Below, one piece after another: positions 26,585 to 35,341 of a DNA stretch of 64,000 nt. How positions within the stretch are numbered: position 1 is the stretch's first letter; every line of letters starts with the position of its first letter. Source of the stretch: Parachlamydiales bacterium (GTDB lineage: Bacteria; Chlamydiota; Chlamydiia; Chlamydiales; Rhabdochlamydiaceae); assembly GCA_020053915.1 (NCBI GenBank), contig JAGVMG010000016.1, forward strand, positions 1-64,000, written 5' to 3'. The translations under genes were made by a program, and so were the position numbers. The notes below the pieces were generated by a model, which saw only the letters and a program-made list of their open reading frames with translations, was not told where the DNA came from and did not search any database.

Positions 26585-26630
26585 AAAGGTGTGTCTATCT
26601 GACTTCTCAGAGGCGCACCTTTGCATTTTA
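26585..26630 (+). terminator. rpsU terminator
   Basis: AAAGGTGTGTCT (26585-26596) pairs with AGGCGCACCTTT (26611-26622), with two G-U wobbles, around a 14-base loop. GCATTTTA follows. It lies 12 bases past the stop. Confidence 0.75.
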
Positions 26631-26728
26631 GCACCCTTACTCCATCTCTGCTAAATCCCCTTGATAAAAAGCTTCGTTGTTGATAGACTGAAGATTTAAG
26701 AAATTATCTCCCCTCCTTAAAGGTCACT

Positions 26729-27904
26729 ATGAGCGATTATTATGAAGTTCTCGGGCTTGCACGTGGCGCGTCGCAAGATGAAATCAAAAAAGCCTACCGC
26801 AAAAGCGCACTAAAGTATCATCCCGACCGCAACCAAGACAATCCCGACGCCGAAAAAAAATTCAAACAGATCTCTGAAGCTTACGAAGTGTTAAGTGACG
26901 AGAAAAAACGGCAGATCTACGACCAATACGGCGCAGACGCGCTCCGCGGCGGCATGGGAGGCATGGGCGTCGGCGGCGGTGGACACGGCGGCTTTTCATC
27001 GATGGAAGAGGCCCTGCGCACCTTTATGAACGCCTTTGGTGGCGGCGGTGGCGGTGGCGGCGGAGGAGAATCGATTTTCGACTCCCTCTTCGGATTTGAA
27101 TCCGGCTCCGATGATGCAGGCGGTCAACAAGGCTCCAGCAAAAAAATGAACCTCACCATCACTTTTGACGAAGCCATGAAAGGAGTGGAAAAAGAGGTCA
27201 ATCTCACCAACTACGCCACATGCTCCACCTGTGATGGCCTAGGCGCAAAATCAGCAAGCGGCATCAAAAGATGTTCCCAGTGCCGAGGCTCTGGCCAAGT
27301 GATGCAAAGCCGCGGATTCTTTACGATGGCAAGCACCTGCCCCCAATGCCATGGCGGCGGTAAAACGATCTCCGACCCCTGCCCCGATTGCAGAGGCGCC
27401 GGCAGAGTAAAGAAAAAGCAACCGCTTACCATCAAGATCCCTCCTGGCGTCGATACAGGAATGCGCCTACGCCTAAGCGGCCACGGCGATGCAGGCGAAC
27501 GAGGCGGCCCTCCCGGTGATCTCTACGTCTTTATTTCTGTAGAACCCCATTCTCTCTTCCACCGCGATGGCGACGATCTCATTGTCGAGCTCCCCATCGG
27601 CTTTGCAGAAGCTGCTCTCGGCTGTAAAAAAGAGCTCCCCACCCCTCTTGGCGGCTCATGCCGCGTATCGATTCCAGAAGGCACACAACACGGAAAAGTA
27701 TTGCGCGTCAAAGGAGAAGGATCCCCCAATGTCCACGGACAAGGGCGCGGAGATCTTCTCATGAAAGTGATCGTCGAAACACCCGTCGGCCTCAACGAAA
27801 AACAAAAAGAACTCCTCACCGCTTTTGGTGAGCTCGAAGGCGAGCAGAACTCTCCTCGAAGACGCGGCTTCCTCGACAAGCTGAAGGTTTTTTTTTCACT
27901 TTAA
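26729..27904 (+). CDS. dnaJ: Chaperone DnaJ
   Basis: A 391-residue Hsp40 that stimulates DnaK. The J domain (1-70) has the HPD motif (YHPDRN). A long Gly/Phe region follows, with a run of nine glycines near residue 110. Four CxxCxGxG zinc repeats come next (about 160-225: [32 protein letters not shown]), then the substrate-binding C-terminal domains. The end of the gene and its flank (about 27803-27951) are present again, degraded, at 29453-29603. Confidence 0.96.
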   Translation: MSDYYEVLGLARGASQDEIKKAYRKSALKYHPDRNQDNPDAEKKFKQISEAYEVLSDEKKRQIYDQYGADALRGGMGGMGVGGGGHGGFSSMEEALRTFMNAFGGGGGGGGGGESIFDSLFGFESGSDDAGGQQGSSKKMNLTITFDEAMKGVEKEVNLTNYATCSTCDGLGAKSASGIKRCSQCRGSGQVMQSRGFFTMASTCPQCHGGGKTISDPCPDCRGAGRVKKKQPLTIKIPPGVDTGMRLRLSGHGDAGERGGPPGDLYVFISVEPHSLFHRDGDDLIVELPIGFAEAALGCKKELPTPLGGSCRVSIPEGTQHGKVLRVKGEGSPNVHGQGRGDLLMKVIVETPVGLNEKQKELLTAFGELEGEQNSPRRRGFLDKLKVFFSL

Positions 27905-27928
27905 AAAAGTATTTCACAACTCACTAGT

Positions 27929-27951
27929 GTGTGGAGCCAACCGCTCCACAC
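27929..27951 (+). terminator. Hairpin after dnaJ
   Basis: GTGTGGAGC and GCTCCACAC form a perfect 9 bp stem around CAACC. No T run follows, so termination may be weak. A related hairpin (GTGGGGT/ACCCCAC) sits at 29584-29603 in the decayed duplicate. Confidence 0.5.
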
Positions 27952-28040
27952 GCCTCCATCGGACCTGACACCAATAAGAAAAAGAACAGACGGCTCATTT
28001 CACAAGTCTTTTACCATCAATTTCTTACGGCTTACACGCC

Positions 28041-28097
28041 AAAACACCCCCCGTAAAATAGCAAAAAACTTGCTAAAACACCCCCTGTAAAATAGCA
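28041..28097 (+). promoter_or_regulatory. Two 23-bp direct repeats before the DUF4143 gene
   Basis: The sequence AAAACACCCCC(C/T)GTAAAATAGCA occurs at 28041-28063 and 28075-28097 with one mismatch, 34 bp apart. Between and across them TAGCAA (28059-28064) and TTGCTA (28070-28075) form an inverted repeat. TAAAAT in the second copy could serve as a -10 box. An operator for the downstream gene is the simplest reading. Confidence 0.55.
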
Positions 28098-28133
28098 GAT
28101 TTGTTAGAATGAGGAAAAGCCCGGAGGGTACTT

Positions 28134-29456
28134 ATGCGCCGAACGATTGAACCGCTCTTAAGGAAATGGAAGGATCAAAAGAGCCGCCTACCCGTTATTT
28201 TACGGGGAGCGCGACAGGTTGGAAAGAGTTTTGTGATAGAGAGATTCGGGAAAGAGAACTTTGAGTCTCTTGTGACATGCAATTTTGAATTTCGCCCTGA
28301 GTTAATTAACTGCTTTGACGATTTGGATCCACTGTCTATTTGTACAAAATTGGAAGTCGCATTTAAAACAAGAATTATCCCGGGTAAAACGCTTCTTTTT
28401 TTGGACGAAATTCAAAATTGCCCTAAAGCGATTACTGCTTTGCGGTATTTTAAGGAGAAGCTTGCTGAATTACATGTGATTGCTGCCGGGTCATTGTTGG
28501 AATTTGCCCTTAACGAGGAACAATTTTCATTTCCAGTTGGACGTGTCCAATTTCTCTATCTAAAACCTCTTTCTTTCTACGAGTATCTCGTGAATCAGAA
28601 TCATAGCCGACTGGCTGAACTTCTCGACCATGCAAATCTTCAGCAGCCATTGGATCCATTTATTCACAACCAACTTCTCCTTTTGCTTAGAGAGTATTTT
28701 CTCATTGGTGGAATGCCATCGTCTGTGAAGTGCTTTTTGGAAACACGCTCACTGCTGGAGTGTCAGACAGTCTTAACAGGATTACTAGCGACCTTTCGTG
28801 CCGATTTTCCAAAATACGCAACAAAAGCCCAGCATAAGCATCTACAGATCTTTTTCGAGAAAGCCCCAGCTTTAATTGCCCAACATTTTAAATATACACT
28901 GATCAGTCCTGATCATCGTTCTCAAGATCTCAAAATCGCTCTTGAACAGCTGGGCTGGGCTGGGCTCTTGCATAAGGTCTTGGCAACAAGCGCTTCTGGG
29001 ATTCCAATGCAATTGCATGCGAGGGAAAATAAATTTAAGCTATTATTTTTAGATGGGGGACTTGTCAATTGTGCAAACAAGCTTGATATGCAAACAGCCT
29101 GGGAAACAGAATTGCTCCAAATTAATGCCGGTGCTCAAGCGGAACAATTTGTTGGGCAAGAACTCTTGAGTTATGCAGATCCTTATATGGATACACAGCT
29201 TTATTATTGGGAACGAGAAGTAAAAAATTCGATGGCAGAAGTGGATTATGTAATTCAAGCTGGCACACAAATTTTACCCATTGAGGTCAAAGCTGGAACG
29301 ACGGGAAGTCTCAAATCGATGACGCAATTTTTGACAGAAAAAAAAGCTTCATTTGGGATTCGGATCTCACAGCATCCATTATCGTTTCACGATCGAGTGC
29401 TATCCGTTCCACTTTACTTAATTAACCAATTACCTCGGCTTATTGCGAGCGTTTGA
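28134..29456 (+). CDS. AAA ATPase with DUF4143 domain
   Basis: A 440-residue member of the widespread AAA_14/DUF4143 family. Walker A is GARQVGKS near residue 26 and Walker B LLFLDEIQ near residue 94. The C-terminal DUF4143 part has a nuclease-like end, EVDYVIQAG...LPIEVKAG (D...ExK), as in PD-(D/E)xK enzymes. Function of the family is unsettled; genes are mobile between genomes and common in environmental chlamydiae. It starts behind GGAGGG. It sits alone between dnaJ and a decayed copy of the dnaJ 3' end, which points to insertion. A/T content is higher than in dnaJ. Confidence 0.88.
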   Translation: MRRTIEPLLRKWKDQKSRLPVILRGARQVGKSFVIERFGKENFESLVTCNFEFRPELINCFDDLDPLSICTKLEVAFKTRIIPGKTLLFLDEIQNCPKAITALRYFKEKLAELHVIAAGSLLEFALNEEQFSFPVGRVQFLYLKPLSFYEYLVNQNHSRLAELLDHANLQQPLDPFIHNQLLLLLREYFLIGGMPSSVKCFLETRSLLECQTVLTGLLATFRADFPKYATKAQHKHLQIFFEKAPALIAQHFKYTLISPDHRSQDLKIALEQLGWAGLLHKVLATSASGIPMQLHARENKFKLLFLDGGLVNCANKLDMQTAWETELLQINAGAQAEQFVGQELLSYADPYMDTQLYYWEREVKNSMAEVDYVIQAGTQILPIEVKAGTTGSLKSMTQFLTEKKASFGIRISQHPLSFHDRVLSVPLYLINQLPRLIASV

Positions 29457-29603
29457 AAACCAGCTATTTGACCTGCTTTACGGAGTTGTACTGAAGGGCT
29501 AAAATCAGTTCCGCTCGGAAAACGCGGCATTCTTGATCAGCTGATTTTTCACTTTGAAAAAGTATTTTAGATTTCGCTAGTGTGTGGGGTTATGACACCC
29601 CAC
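29453..29603 (+). repeat. Decayed duplicate of the dnaJ 3' end
   Basis: This stretch aligns with 27803-27951. Shared strings in order include GCTTT, GAAGG, ACGCGGC, CAGCTGA against AAGCTGA, TTTTTCACTTT, AAAAAGTATTT and CTAGTGTGTGG, then a hairpin. Indels break the dnaJ frame. The last 75 bases are the best conserved. Together with dnaJ it brackets the DUF4143 gene as an imperfect direct repeat of about 150 bp. Confidence 0.65.
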
Positions 29604-30662
29604 GCACGACGCTTACTCCCCTACGTTCCCGAAAAACTCCCGGTCAAGCTTGCACCGGACAAAAAGCTGCTAGATTCCACCCGTCAAGCGCTCAAAGACT
29701 ACGATGCTCTTCTGAGCCAGGCTGCTTGTCCCAAAGAGCTTTTTTACATTCTAGCGCTGCAAGAGACAATTGCGACAACGCAGCTCAGCACCCATTCGAT
29801 GCACCTCAATCACTATCTCCGTGCAGCTCTTACCAAAGACACCTCACATCCTGCTGTCGACACCATATCTGATACACTTCTCGCTTTTGAACAAGCGGCA
29901 AAAACACTCAAGACCCGCCCTATTTCTAAATCGATCCTCTGTAAGATCCACTCCTCGATCAAAAAGCACACTGCTACCCCGCGGAGCGCGCTGGGAGAAT
30001 ACCGCACGAAACAAAACTGGATTGGTGCCAAAGGCTGCTCTCTTGCTGAAGCGTACTTTCTGCCTCCGTCGCCAAAAGATGTGATCAGATCAATGAAGCA
30101 GCTCATCGCTTACGCGCATCGCCCCGCTCAAGACCCCCTGCTGCAGCTCGCGCTCATCGTTGCGCAAATTCTGATCATCCACCCGTTCATGGACGGTAAT
30201 GGGAGAGTCGCACGGATGAGTATTCCGCTGATTCTATTCACAAGCGGTGTCCTCGCTTCTCCGTATTTTTTTATGAGCAGATATATTCAAAAGCATCGCC
30301 TCGATTACCTGCGCACGCTCTATGATATTACAGACGAAGACAACTGGCTAAATTGGGTCCATTTCTTTCTGAAAGGGTTGAAAATTCAAGCGAAACGGGA
30401 AGGGAAAAAAGTCGAAAGACTTTTAAAACGTTGGGATCAGGTGGAAGAAAAATTAAAGGGAATCAAAACACCTCTATTACGGAGACGGATTCTGAAATTT
30501 CTATTTACACATCCGTTGTTTACATCTCTTGCGCTTCAACAAGCGCTTCATTGCTCTTGCTTAAAAGGGGATCAAATCATCGCTACTTTGCATAAGCTTA
30601 AGCTCATCGAGCCCTACAGAACCAAAAAACTTAAAGGCTGGATTTTCCAACCTCTAAGTTAA
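29592..30662 (+). CDS. Fic-family protein with intact catalytic motif
   Basis: A 356-residue Fic protein. The core HPFMDGNGRVAR (197-208) keeps the catalytic His and the phosphate-binding Gly-Asn-Gly-Arg, so AMP or other nucleotide transfer is possible. The usual N-terminal inhibitory motif (S/T-x-x-x-E-G) should lie near ETIATTQLSTHSM (58-70), where the Glu is replaced, suggesting weak self-inhibition. A C-terminal winged-helix-like part follows (about 280-356). ATG 29592 is chosen; it sits in the loop of a 7 bp hairpin within the decayed dnaJ-end copy. GTG 29580 is an alternative. It converges on the histone-like gene six bases away. Confidence 0.85.
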   Translation: MTPHARRLLPYVPEKLPVKLAPDKKLLDSTRQALKDYDALLSQAACPKELFYILALQETIATTQLSTHSMHLNHYLRAALTKDTSHPAVDTISDTLLAFEQAAKTLKTRPISKSILCKIHSSIKKHTATPRSALGEYRTKQNWIGAKGCSLAEAYFLPPSPKDVIRSMKQLIAYAHRPAQDPLLQLALIVAQILIIHPFMDGNGRVARMSIPLILFTSGVLASPYFFMSRYIQKHRLDYLRTLYDITDEDNWLNWVHFFLKGLKIQAKREGKKVERLLKRWDQVEEKLKGIKTPLLRRRILKFLFTHPLFTSLALQQALHCSCLKGDQIIATLHKLKLIEPYRTKKLKGWIFQPLS

Positions 30663-30668
30663 AGTGAA

Positions 30669-30857
30669 TTAGCAAGCTCTGCACATCCCTTCGCCACCTG
30701 TCATGCTTTTTTTCAGCTTAGAGGCAGAAGGTCTTTTTTTCTTAGCTGCAGACTTTCTCTTTACTGCTTTTTTTGCAGGTCTTCTCACTGCTTTTTTAGC
30801 AGTTTTTCTCTTAACAACTCTTTTTGTTGCTTTCTTTTTTGCTTTTTTCTTTGCCAT
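30669..30857 (-). CDS. Histone H1-like (Hc-type) basic protein
   Basis: A 62-residue protein with about half Lys and Arg, built of KKA/KRK/AKK repeats (residues 1-48), as in the DNA-condensing tails of chlamydial Hc1 and Hc2. It ends in a different short tail, MTGGEGMCRAC, with a Cys-x-x-Cys pair. It starts behind AAGGAGAAC. It would bind DNA and may help compact the nucleoid of the infectious form. Its upstream region, shared with the divergent methyltransferase gene, is AT-rich. Confidence 0.8.
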   Translation of the reverse strand: MAKKKAKKKATKRVVKRKTAKKAVRRPAKKAVKRKSAAKKKRPSASKLKKSMTGGEGMCRAC

Positions 30858-31043
30858 GGAAGTTCTCCTTTAATTGCTAAGTTAACAACGCTACCCATTT
30901 CGGTTATTGCTGTATCAGTTTTCACATTCTCATTAGTAAATATTTTATTCAATAGGATGTGAAAATATTTTTTACATTCAACTCTATAGCATAGAAAAAA
31001 TAGGCCTATCCAGGCAAAATAGAGCTTCAAATAAGGTTATTAG

Positions 31044-32048
31044 ATGCAAACTTCTCTTTTCTCTCTTCCTACGATTGCAGATGGGGAAGACAAAAGCTGT
31101 CCGTTTAAAAATCGGATCCGCAAAAACTATCAGCATGTGCGCAAGTGGGCAAAACGCACACTGACCAATGCGTTCCGCATCTATGATCGCGATATCAAGG
31201 AATACCCTCTTGCCATCGATTTCTACGATGGAAGGTTCTGCGTCCACTTTTTTACGAGCACAAGAGATTCAGATGAGCCATCTCTTGAACTTGAAGATCT
31301 TGTTTATGCGACACTGCATGCCTTGTTTAAAGCTTCTCGAGAATCCATCTACTGGCGCACACGGGTAAAACGGGATAAAACGGAACAGTATGAAAAAACG
31401 GATGCTTCAAATGAGTTTTTTACTGTTCTGGAATATGGGATCCAATTTCAGGTCAATTTACTCGATTATTTAGACACGGGGCTTTTTCTCGACCATCGAG
31501 AAACGCGTCGTCGTGTGGCATTAGCTGCAAAAGATAAGCGTCTGCTTAACCTCTTCTCTTACACATGCGCTTTTAGCGTCCATGCAGCACTTAGCGGTGC
31601 TCTTTTCACGAAAAGCGTGGACATGTCCAATACTTACAATGACTGGGGAAGACGCAATTTTGAGCTGAATGGGATCAAAGCGAAGGAGCATCCGATTGTC
31701 CGTGCGGATTGTCTTAAATTTTTAGATGAGGCGATTTGCGCAAGAGGATTATATGATCTGATCGTGATCGATCCTCCGACGGTGTCTCGCTCTAAGAAAA
31801 TGGATCAGATGTTTGATATTCAGCTGGATTACGCGACGCTCATTCACAAAGCACTCAAGCTTCTTGCAAAAGAGGGCACAATTTTCTTTAGCACCAACTC
31901 GCGCAAGTTCCGTTTTGATGCGAGTTTATTTCCCTCTTGCAGCATTGAGGACATTTCCTTAAAGACGCTTCCAATCGATTTTCATGATCAGAAGATCCAC
32001 AGGTGTTGGAAGATATCAAAAAATGAATTCATCCAGAATATCCAATAA
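31044..32048 (+). CDS. Class I SAM methyltransferase, RlmK/RlmI-like
   Basis: A 334-residue enzyme. A small N-terminal substrate domain (about 1-150) is followed by the Rossmann core: LLNLFSYTCAFSVHAA (motif I), VDMSNTYNDWGRRNFELNG (motif II) and DLIVIDPPTVSRSKK (motif IV). The order and wording match the C-terminal half of RlmL (RlmK), which makes m7G2069 in 23S rRNA, and the related RlmI. The target is most likely rRNA. Its stop codon TAA overlaps a hairpin at 32033-32063. Confidence 0.85.
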   Translation: MQTSLFSLPTIADGEDKSCPFKNRIRKNYQHVRKWAKRTLTNAFRIYDRDIKEYPLAIDFYDGRFCVHFFTSTRDSDEPSLELEDLVYATLHALFKASRESIYWRTRVKRDKTEQYEKTDASNEFFTVLEYGIQFQVNLLDYLDTGLFLDHRETRRRVALAAKDKRLLNLFSYTCAFSVHAALSGALFTKSVDMSNTYNDWGRRNFELNGIKAKEHPIVRADCLKFLDEAICARGLYDLIVIDPPTVSRSKKMDQMFDIQLDYATLIHKALKLLAKEGTIFFSTNSRKFRFDASLFPSCSIEDISLKTLPIDFHDQKIHRCWKISKNEFIQNIQ

Positions 32049-32063
32049 TATTGGATATTCTGG
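32033..32063. terminator. Perfect 14-bp hairpin over the stop codon
   Basis: CCAGAATATCCAAT (32033-32046) and ATTGGATATTCTGG (32050-32063) are exact complements around AAT. GAATTC on both outer sides extends the stem past a two-base bulge. The stop TAA (32046-32048) spans the stem end and the loop. There is no T run. It sits between two convergent genes and may end both transcripts. Confidence 0.55.
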
Positions 32064-32087
32064 AATTCTAAGCATGCACGAGATGCT

Positions 32088-33470
32088 CTAAGCACTTCTT
32101 CGGCGTTTATACAGATAAAAGAGCAGGACGGGGGCGATGGTGAGCAGGTTTCCTGCTGCGATCATGAGAACATACTTCACGGGGCTGCCGATGGCGACGT
32201 GCTCCGGGGGAAGAAAGCTGACGAAAATGGTGGCGCTGCAGCCGAAAAGACCTAAGAGGCAGGTGGTCCACATGCCGGCGTTGTTAAACGGGATTTTAAA
32301 GGCTTTAGGTCTATCAACGTAGCGGTGATGCAGACGAAGGGCGGAGAAAAACATCAGGATATACATGATCATGTAGAGCTCGGTGCTGAGCGCGGTTAAG
32401 AACCAATAGAAGGCATTTACGCTGGGCACGAGGAGGAAGAGGAGGCAGAAAAAGCTGACGAGAAGGGCTTGGGCGATCAGGATATTCGATGCGACGCCGT
32501 GCTTGTTTTTCTTCATGAAGATTTGGGGTAAAAACCCAAATTCGGCGGCATGGAGCAGGCCTTTTGCAGGAGAGATGAGCCAGTTGATGATCCCGCCTAC
32601 CGAACCGATGACAATCATGACGGTGAGCACTGGTGTTAACGCGCGCATCCCAAATACATCGAAAAAGTTACTAAACACTTGCATGACGCCTGACACGAGG
32701 TTGATGTCTTTTTCTGGGAGGACGAAGGCAATGGCAAGCGAGCCAAACACCATGGTGAAGAGGATGAAGGCGCTCGAGACGAGAATCGCTTTGGGAAAAT
32801 TGCGCTGAGGATCGCGGATGTCGTTAACATGGACACCTGCGAGCTCGATGCCGAGAAAGGAGGCCATGATCGCGATCAGAGAGATCCAGTTTGTAGAATC
32901 GCTTAATGTGGGGATGAGAGTATCGGCATTGACCGTGATCTGGAGAGGTTTGCCGCTGAGCGCCCAGATGATTCCTAAACAGATTAAAAAAATCATGGGG
33001 ATAATCGTCCCGATAAGGGCGCAGAGGTTATTAATGCGCGCAGAGACGTGCAGCCCTTTTAGGTTCACAAGGGTAATGCCCCAAAAAACAGTGAGGATCA
33101 CGGCGACAAGATAGGTCTTATTCTGCACGAGATCGGGGTTGACGAGATAGGCGGCGGTTCCTGCAATGAAGGAAAGGATGGTCGGGTACCAGACCATCGT
33201 GTTGATCCACTGGAGCCAGATGGCGACCATGGCCCATTTTTCTCCGAAGGCGCGTGATACCCAATGGTAGACTCCTCCTTTTTCAGGAAAGGTGGCTGAG
33301 AGTTCAGCTGCGACTAAAGAGGTGGGGATCAAAAAGATGATCGCAGAAAGGACAAAAAAGAAGATCAGCGCGCTGCCAAACAGGGCGGAGGCGGGAAGAT
33401 TGCGAATGCTGTCGATGGCGGCGACGATAAGAAGAACTAAAGAATAAAAGGGAATCTTACGCGTGCTCAT
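32088..33470 (-). CDS. Amino-acid permease, APC superfamily (GadC/XasA-like)
   Basis: A 460-residue membrane protein with about 12 hydrophobic segments. The first helix reads FYSLVLLIVAAIDSIRNLPASAL, the site that in APC transporters binds the substrate backbone. ELSATFPEKGGVYHWVSRAFG is the loop and second-helix signature of the glutamate/GABA antiporter branch. The protein ends in a basic tail (YKRRRSA). Chlamydiae have a homologous xasA gene (CT216), probably an amino-acid antiporter drawing on host pools. The exact substrate cannot be read from sequence. Confidence 0.88.
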   Translation of the reverse strand: MSTRKIPFYSLVLLIVAAIDSIRNLPASALFGSALIFFFVLSAIIFLIPTSLVAAELSATFPEKGGVYHWVSRAFGEKWAMVAIWLQWINTMVWYPTILSFIAGTAAYLVNPDLVQNKTYLVAVILTVFWGITLVNLKGLHVSARINNLCALIGTIIPMIFLICLGIIWALSGKPLQITVNADTLIPTLSDSTNWISLIAIMASFLGIELAGVHVNDIRDPQRNFPKAILVSSAFILFTMVFGSLAIAFVLPEKDINLVSGVMQVFSNFFDVFGMRALTPVLTVMIVIGSVGGIINWLISPAKGLLHAAEFGFLPQIFMKKNKHGVASNILIAQALLVSFFCLLFLLVPSVNAFYWFLTALSTELYMIMYILMFFSALRLHHRYVDRPKAFKIPFNNAGMWTTCLLGLFGCSATIFVSFLPPEHVAIGSPVKYVLMIAAGNLLTIAPVLLFYLYKRRRSA

Positions 33471-33513
33471 AGAGTTAGGCTTGGGTAGAAAAATTGAGCC
33501 AGTTTATAAGAAG

Positions 33514-34862
33514 CTAGGATTTATTTCTATACATAGCTTGAGCTTTTTTAGCTTCTTTTGCGTGATCAACGAGAGGAGCTGGGTAATTGGGGCATAAAGC
33601 ATGGTTCTTTGTGAGATACCAACCATGGATCACTTTGGAAGCAAGAGGACTCACTTCGGGAACCCACTTTTTGATATAAAGGCAGTCGGGATCGTATTTT
33701 TTGCCTTGAGCCCAGGGATTAAAGATCCGAAAAAAGGGCTGAGCATCGCATCCTGTACTTGCCACCCATTGCCAATTGCCGTTGTTGACGGCGGGGTCAT
33801 AGTCAATGAGGGTTTGAGCAAAATAGGTCTCCCCCCAACGCCAATTAATATGCAGATCTTTAACAAGAAAACTCGCCGTGATCATCCTCACGCGATTATG
33901 CATAAAACCGGTTTCGCGCATTTCACGCATTCCAGCATCGACGATAGGAACCCCTGTCCTCCCCTCGCACCAGAGCTGGAAGTTCTTCCGGTCGCGCTTC
34001 CAGACAAGTTGATTAAATTTTTGATGGAACGCTCCTTCAAACACATGGGGAAAATGAAAAGCGACCACAGTAAAAAAATCGCGCCAATACAACGAGCGGA
34101 TAAGGGGAGCATCGGTGCCGTAGTGTTTTGAAATGGCATGGTAGACTTCTCGAATTGAGCAGGTGCTAAACTTGAGATGAGCCGAAAGGTGTGTCGTTGC
34201 GTCCTCAATCGGGTAATCACGGAGGGTTGGGTAGTCTGAAAAAGAGCTCAGCGACTTTAAAATTTTTAGCGCTGCACTTCTGCCTCCTTTTTTCTGGGGA
34301 GTGCGATGAGGCAGAACCTTTTGATACAATGAAGAGTCTTTTGCAAAGGATATGGGTCGATCGTAGAATTTGCCCGTCTAGAAGCATTGCGATAGAAAGG
34401 TGTAAATATCGTATAGGGTTTTCCATCTGACTTTAGACTCTCATCTGGAGAGTGGAGTAATAGATCGTGAAAGGAGTGAAACGAAACATTGCGCTTTTCG
34501 CAGACTTGTTGAATCTGCTCATCTCTTTTGCGACTATAGGGTGTATAGTCGCAATTGAGGACGACGGCGTCGATTTTTAGAGCTTTGATACATTGGGCCA
34601 CAACGGCTGCTGGAGCCCCATAAAATAGATAAAGCCTGCCCCTCTTCTTTCGAATCTCCTGTTCAAGGTCTTCTAGAGATTCGATCATAAATTGCAAACA
34701 ATGATCGCTCTTATAGCGATTATGCTCGATTTGCTCTGGAGTAAATATAAAACTCAAGACCACCTCATCGGCATGTTTCAATGCAAACCGAAGAGCAGTG
34801 TTATCGTTGAGCCTTAAGTCTCTCCGAAAAATAAATAACGCGCGTTTTATGGCCTTTGCCAC
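33514..34862 (-). pseudogene. phr: DNA photolyase interrupted by a frameshift
   Basis: Class I cyclobutane-pyrimidine-dimer photolyase in two frames. The N-terminal part (to 34266) holds the antenna domain with ALFIFRRDLRLNDNTAL; the C-terminal part (33514-34329 frame) holds the FAD domain with WRDFF, GMREM, NNGNWQWVASTGCDAQPFFRIFNPW. The C-terminal frame is open back to a TAG at about 34378-34380, and its extra residues (TGKFYDRPISF) continue the first part well, so one base seems to be lost near 34376-34382 at TCTAGACGGG. GTG 34862 with GGGGA upstream is the likely start; the frame reaches 34892. Both halves are otherwise intact, so the event is recent, or a read error. Confidence 0.8.
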
Positions 34863-35182
34863 AGCATATCCCCGGTGAATCGATTGAGGCATGTCAGATA
34901 TGTCTTATACCCATTTCTATCTTTTGAAAAGACAATCATGTAATTATTAATGACTTGCCATGAGGTAATCTTTGCGAAAAAGGGCCTTTCCCAAATCTTG
35001 TGTCCTAAGTAGGAGTACGCGGCGATCTTGTCTTGAGTTTCGAAGGTGGAAATAATATAGATGCCGTCTTCAACGCATAACATTTTTTCTTGGTCGAAAT
35101 CGTAATCATGAAATTCTCGTGCTGAGGCAGCTGCGGCAATTGAGAGAAAGAGAGCGAGGATAAGCATTCGGATTTTGTTCAT
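34847..35182 (-). CDS. Small secreted beta-propeller-like protein
   Basis: A 111-residue protein. The signal peptide is clear (KIRMLILALFLSIAAAASA, cleavage after ASA). The mature part has short strands ending in Trp/Phe (YSYLGHKIWERPFF, YLTCLNRFTGDMLWQRP), the look of one or two PQQ-type propeller blades. It is too short for a whole propeller. The frame reaches 35308, but ATG 35182 follows AGGAGATTTCC and is chosen. It overlaps the photolyase start by a few bases and is probably co-transcribed with it. Function unknown. Confidence 0.65.
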   Translation of the reverse strand: MNKIRMLILALFLSIAAAASAREFHDYDFDQEKMLCVEDGIYIISTFETQDKIAAYSYLGHKIWERPFFAKITSWQVINNYMIVFSKDRNGYKTYLTCLNRFTGDMLWQRP

Positions 35183-35341
35183 GGAAATCTCCTGGTGTTT
35201 GGAAAGTAAGAAGATATTACTCAATGCCATGATTAAAATTCTACTTTTGCACGATTGAGCGGAGGAAACCTTTTTTAAAATTGCGTGAATTGTTATTTTG
35301 AAGTACACTTGACCCCATGTTTTTTAATTTCGAGGAGTCCC

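Noticed and set aside
30785-31030. An 81-codon minus-strand frame overlapping the histone-like gene
   Set aside because: It is another frame of the Lys-rich repeats with an unlikely hydrophobic start; the 62-residue frame has the ribosome site.
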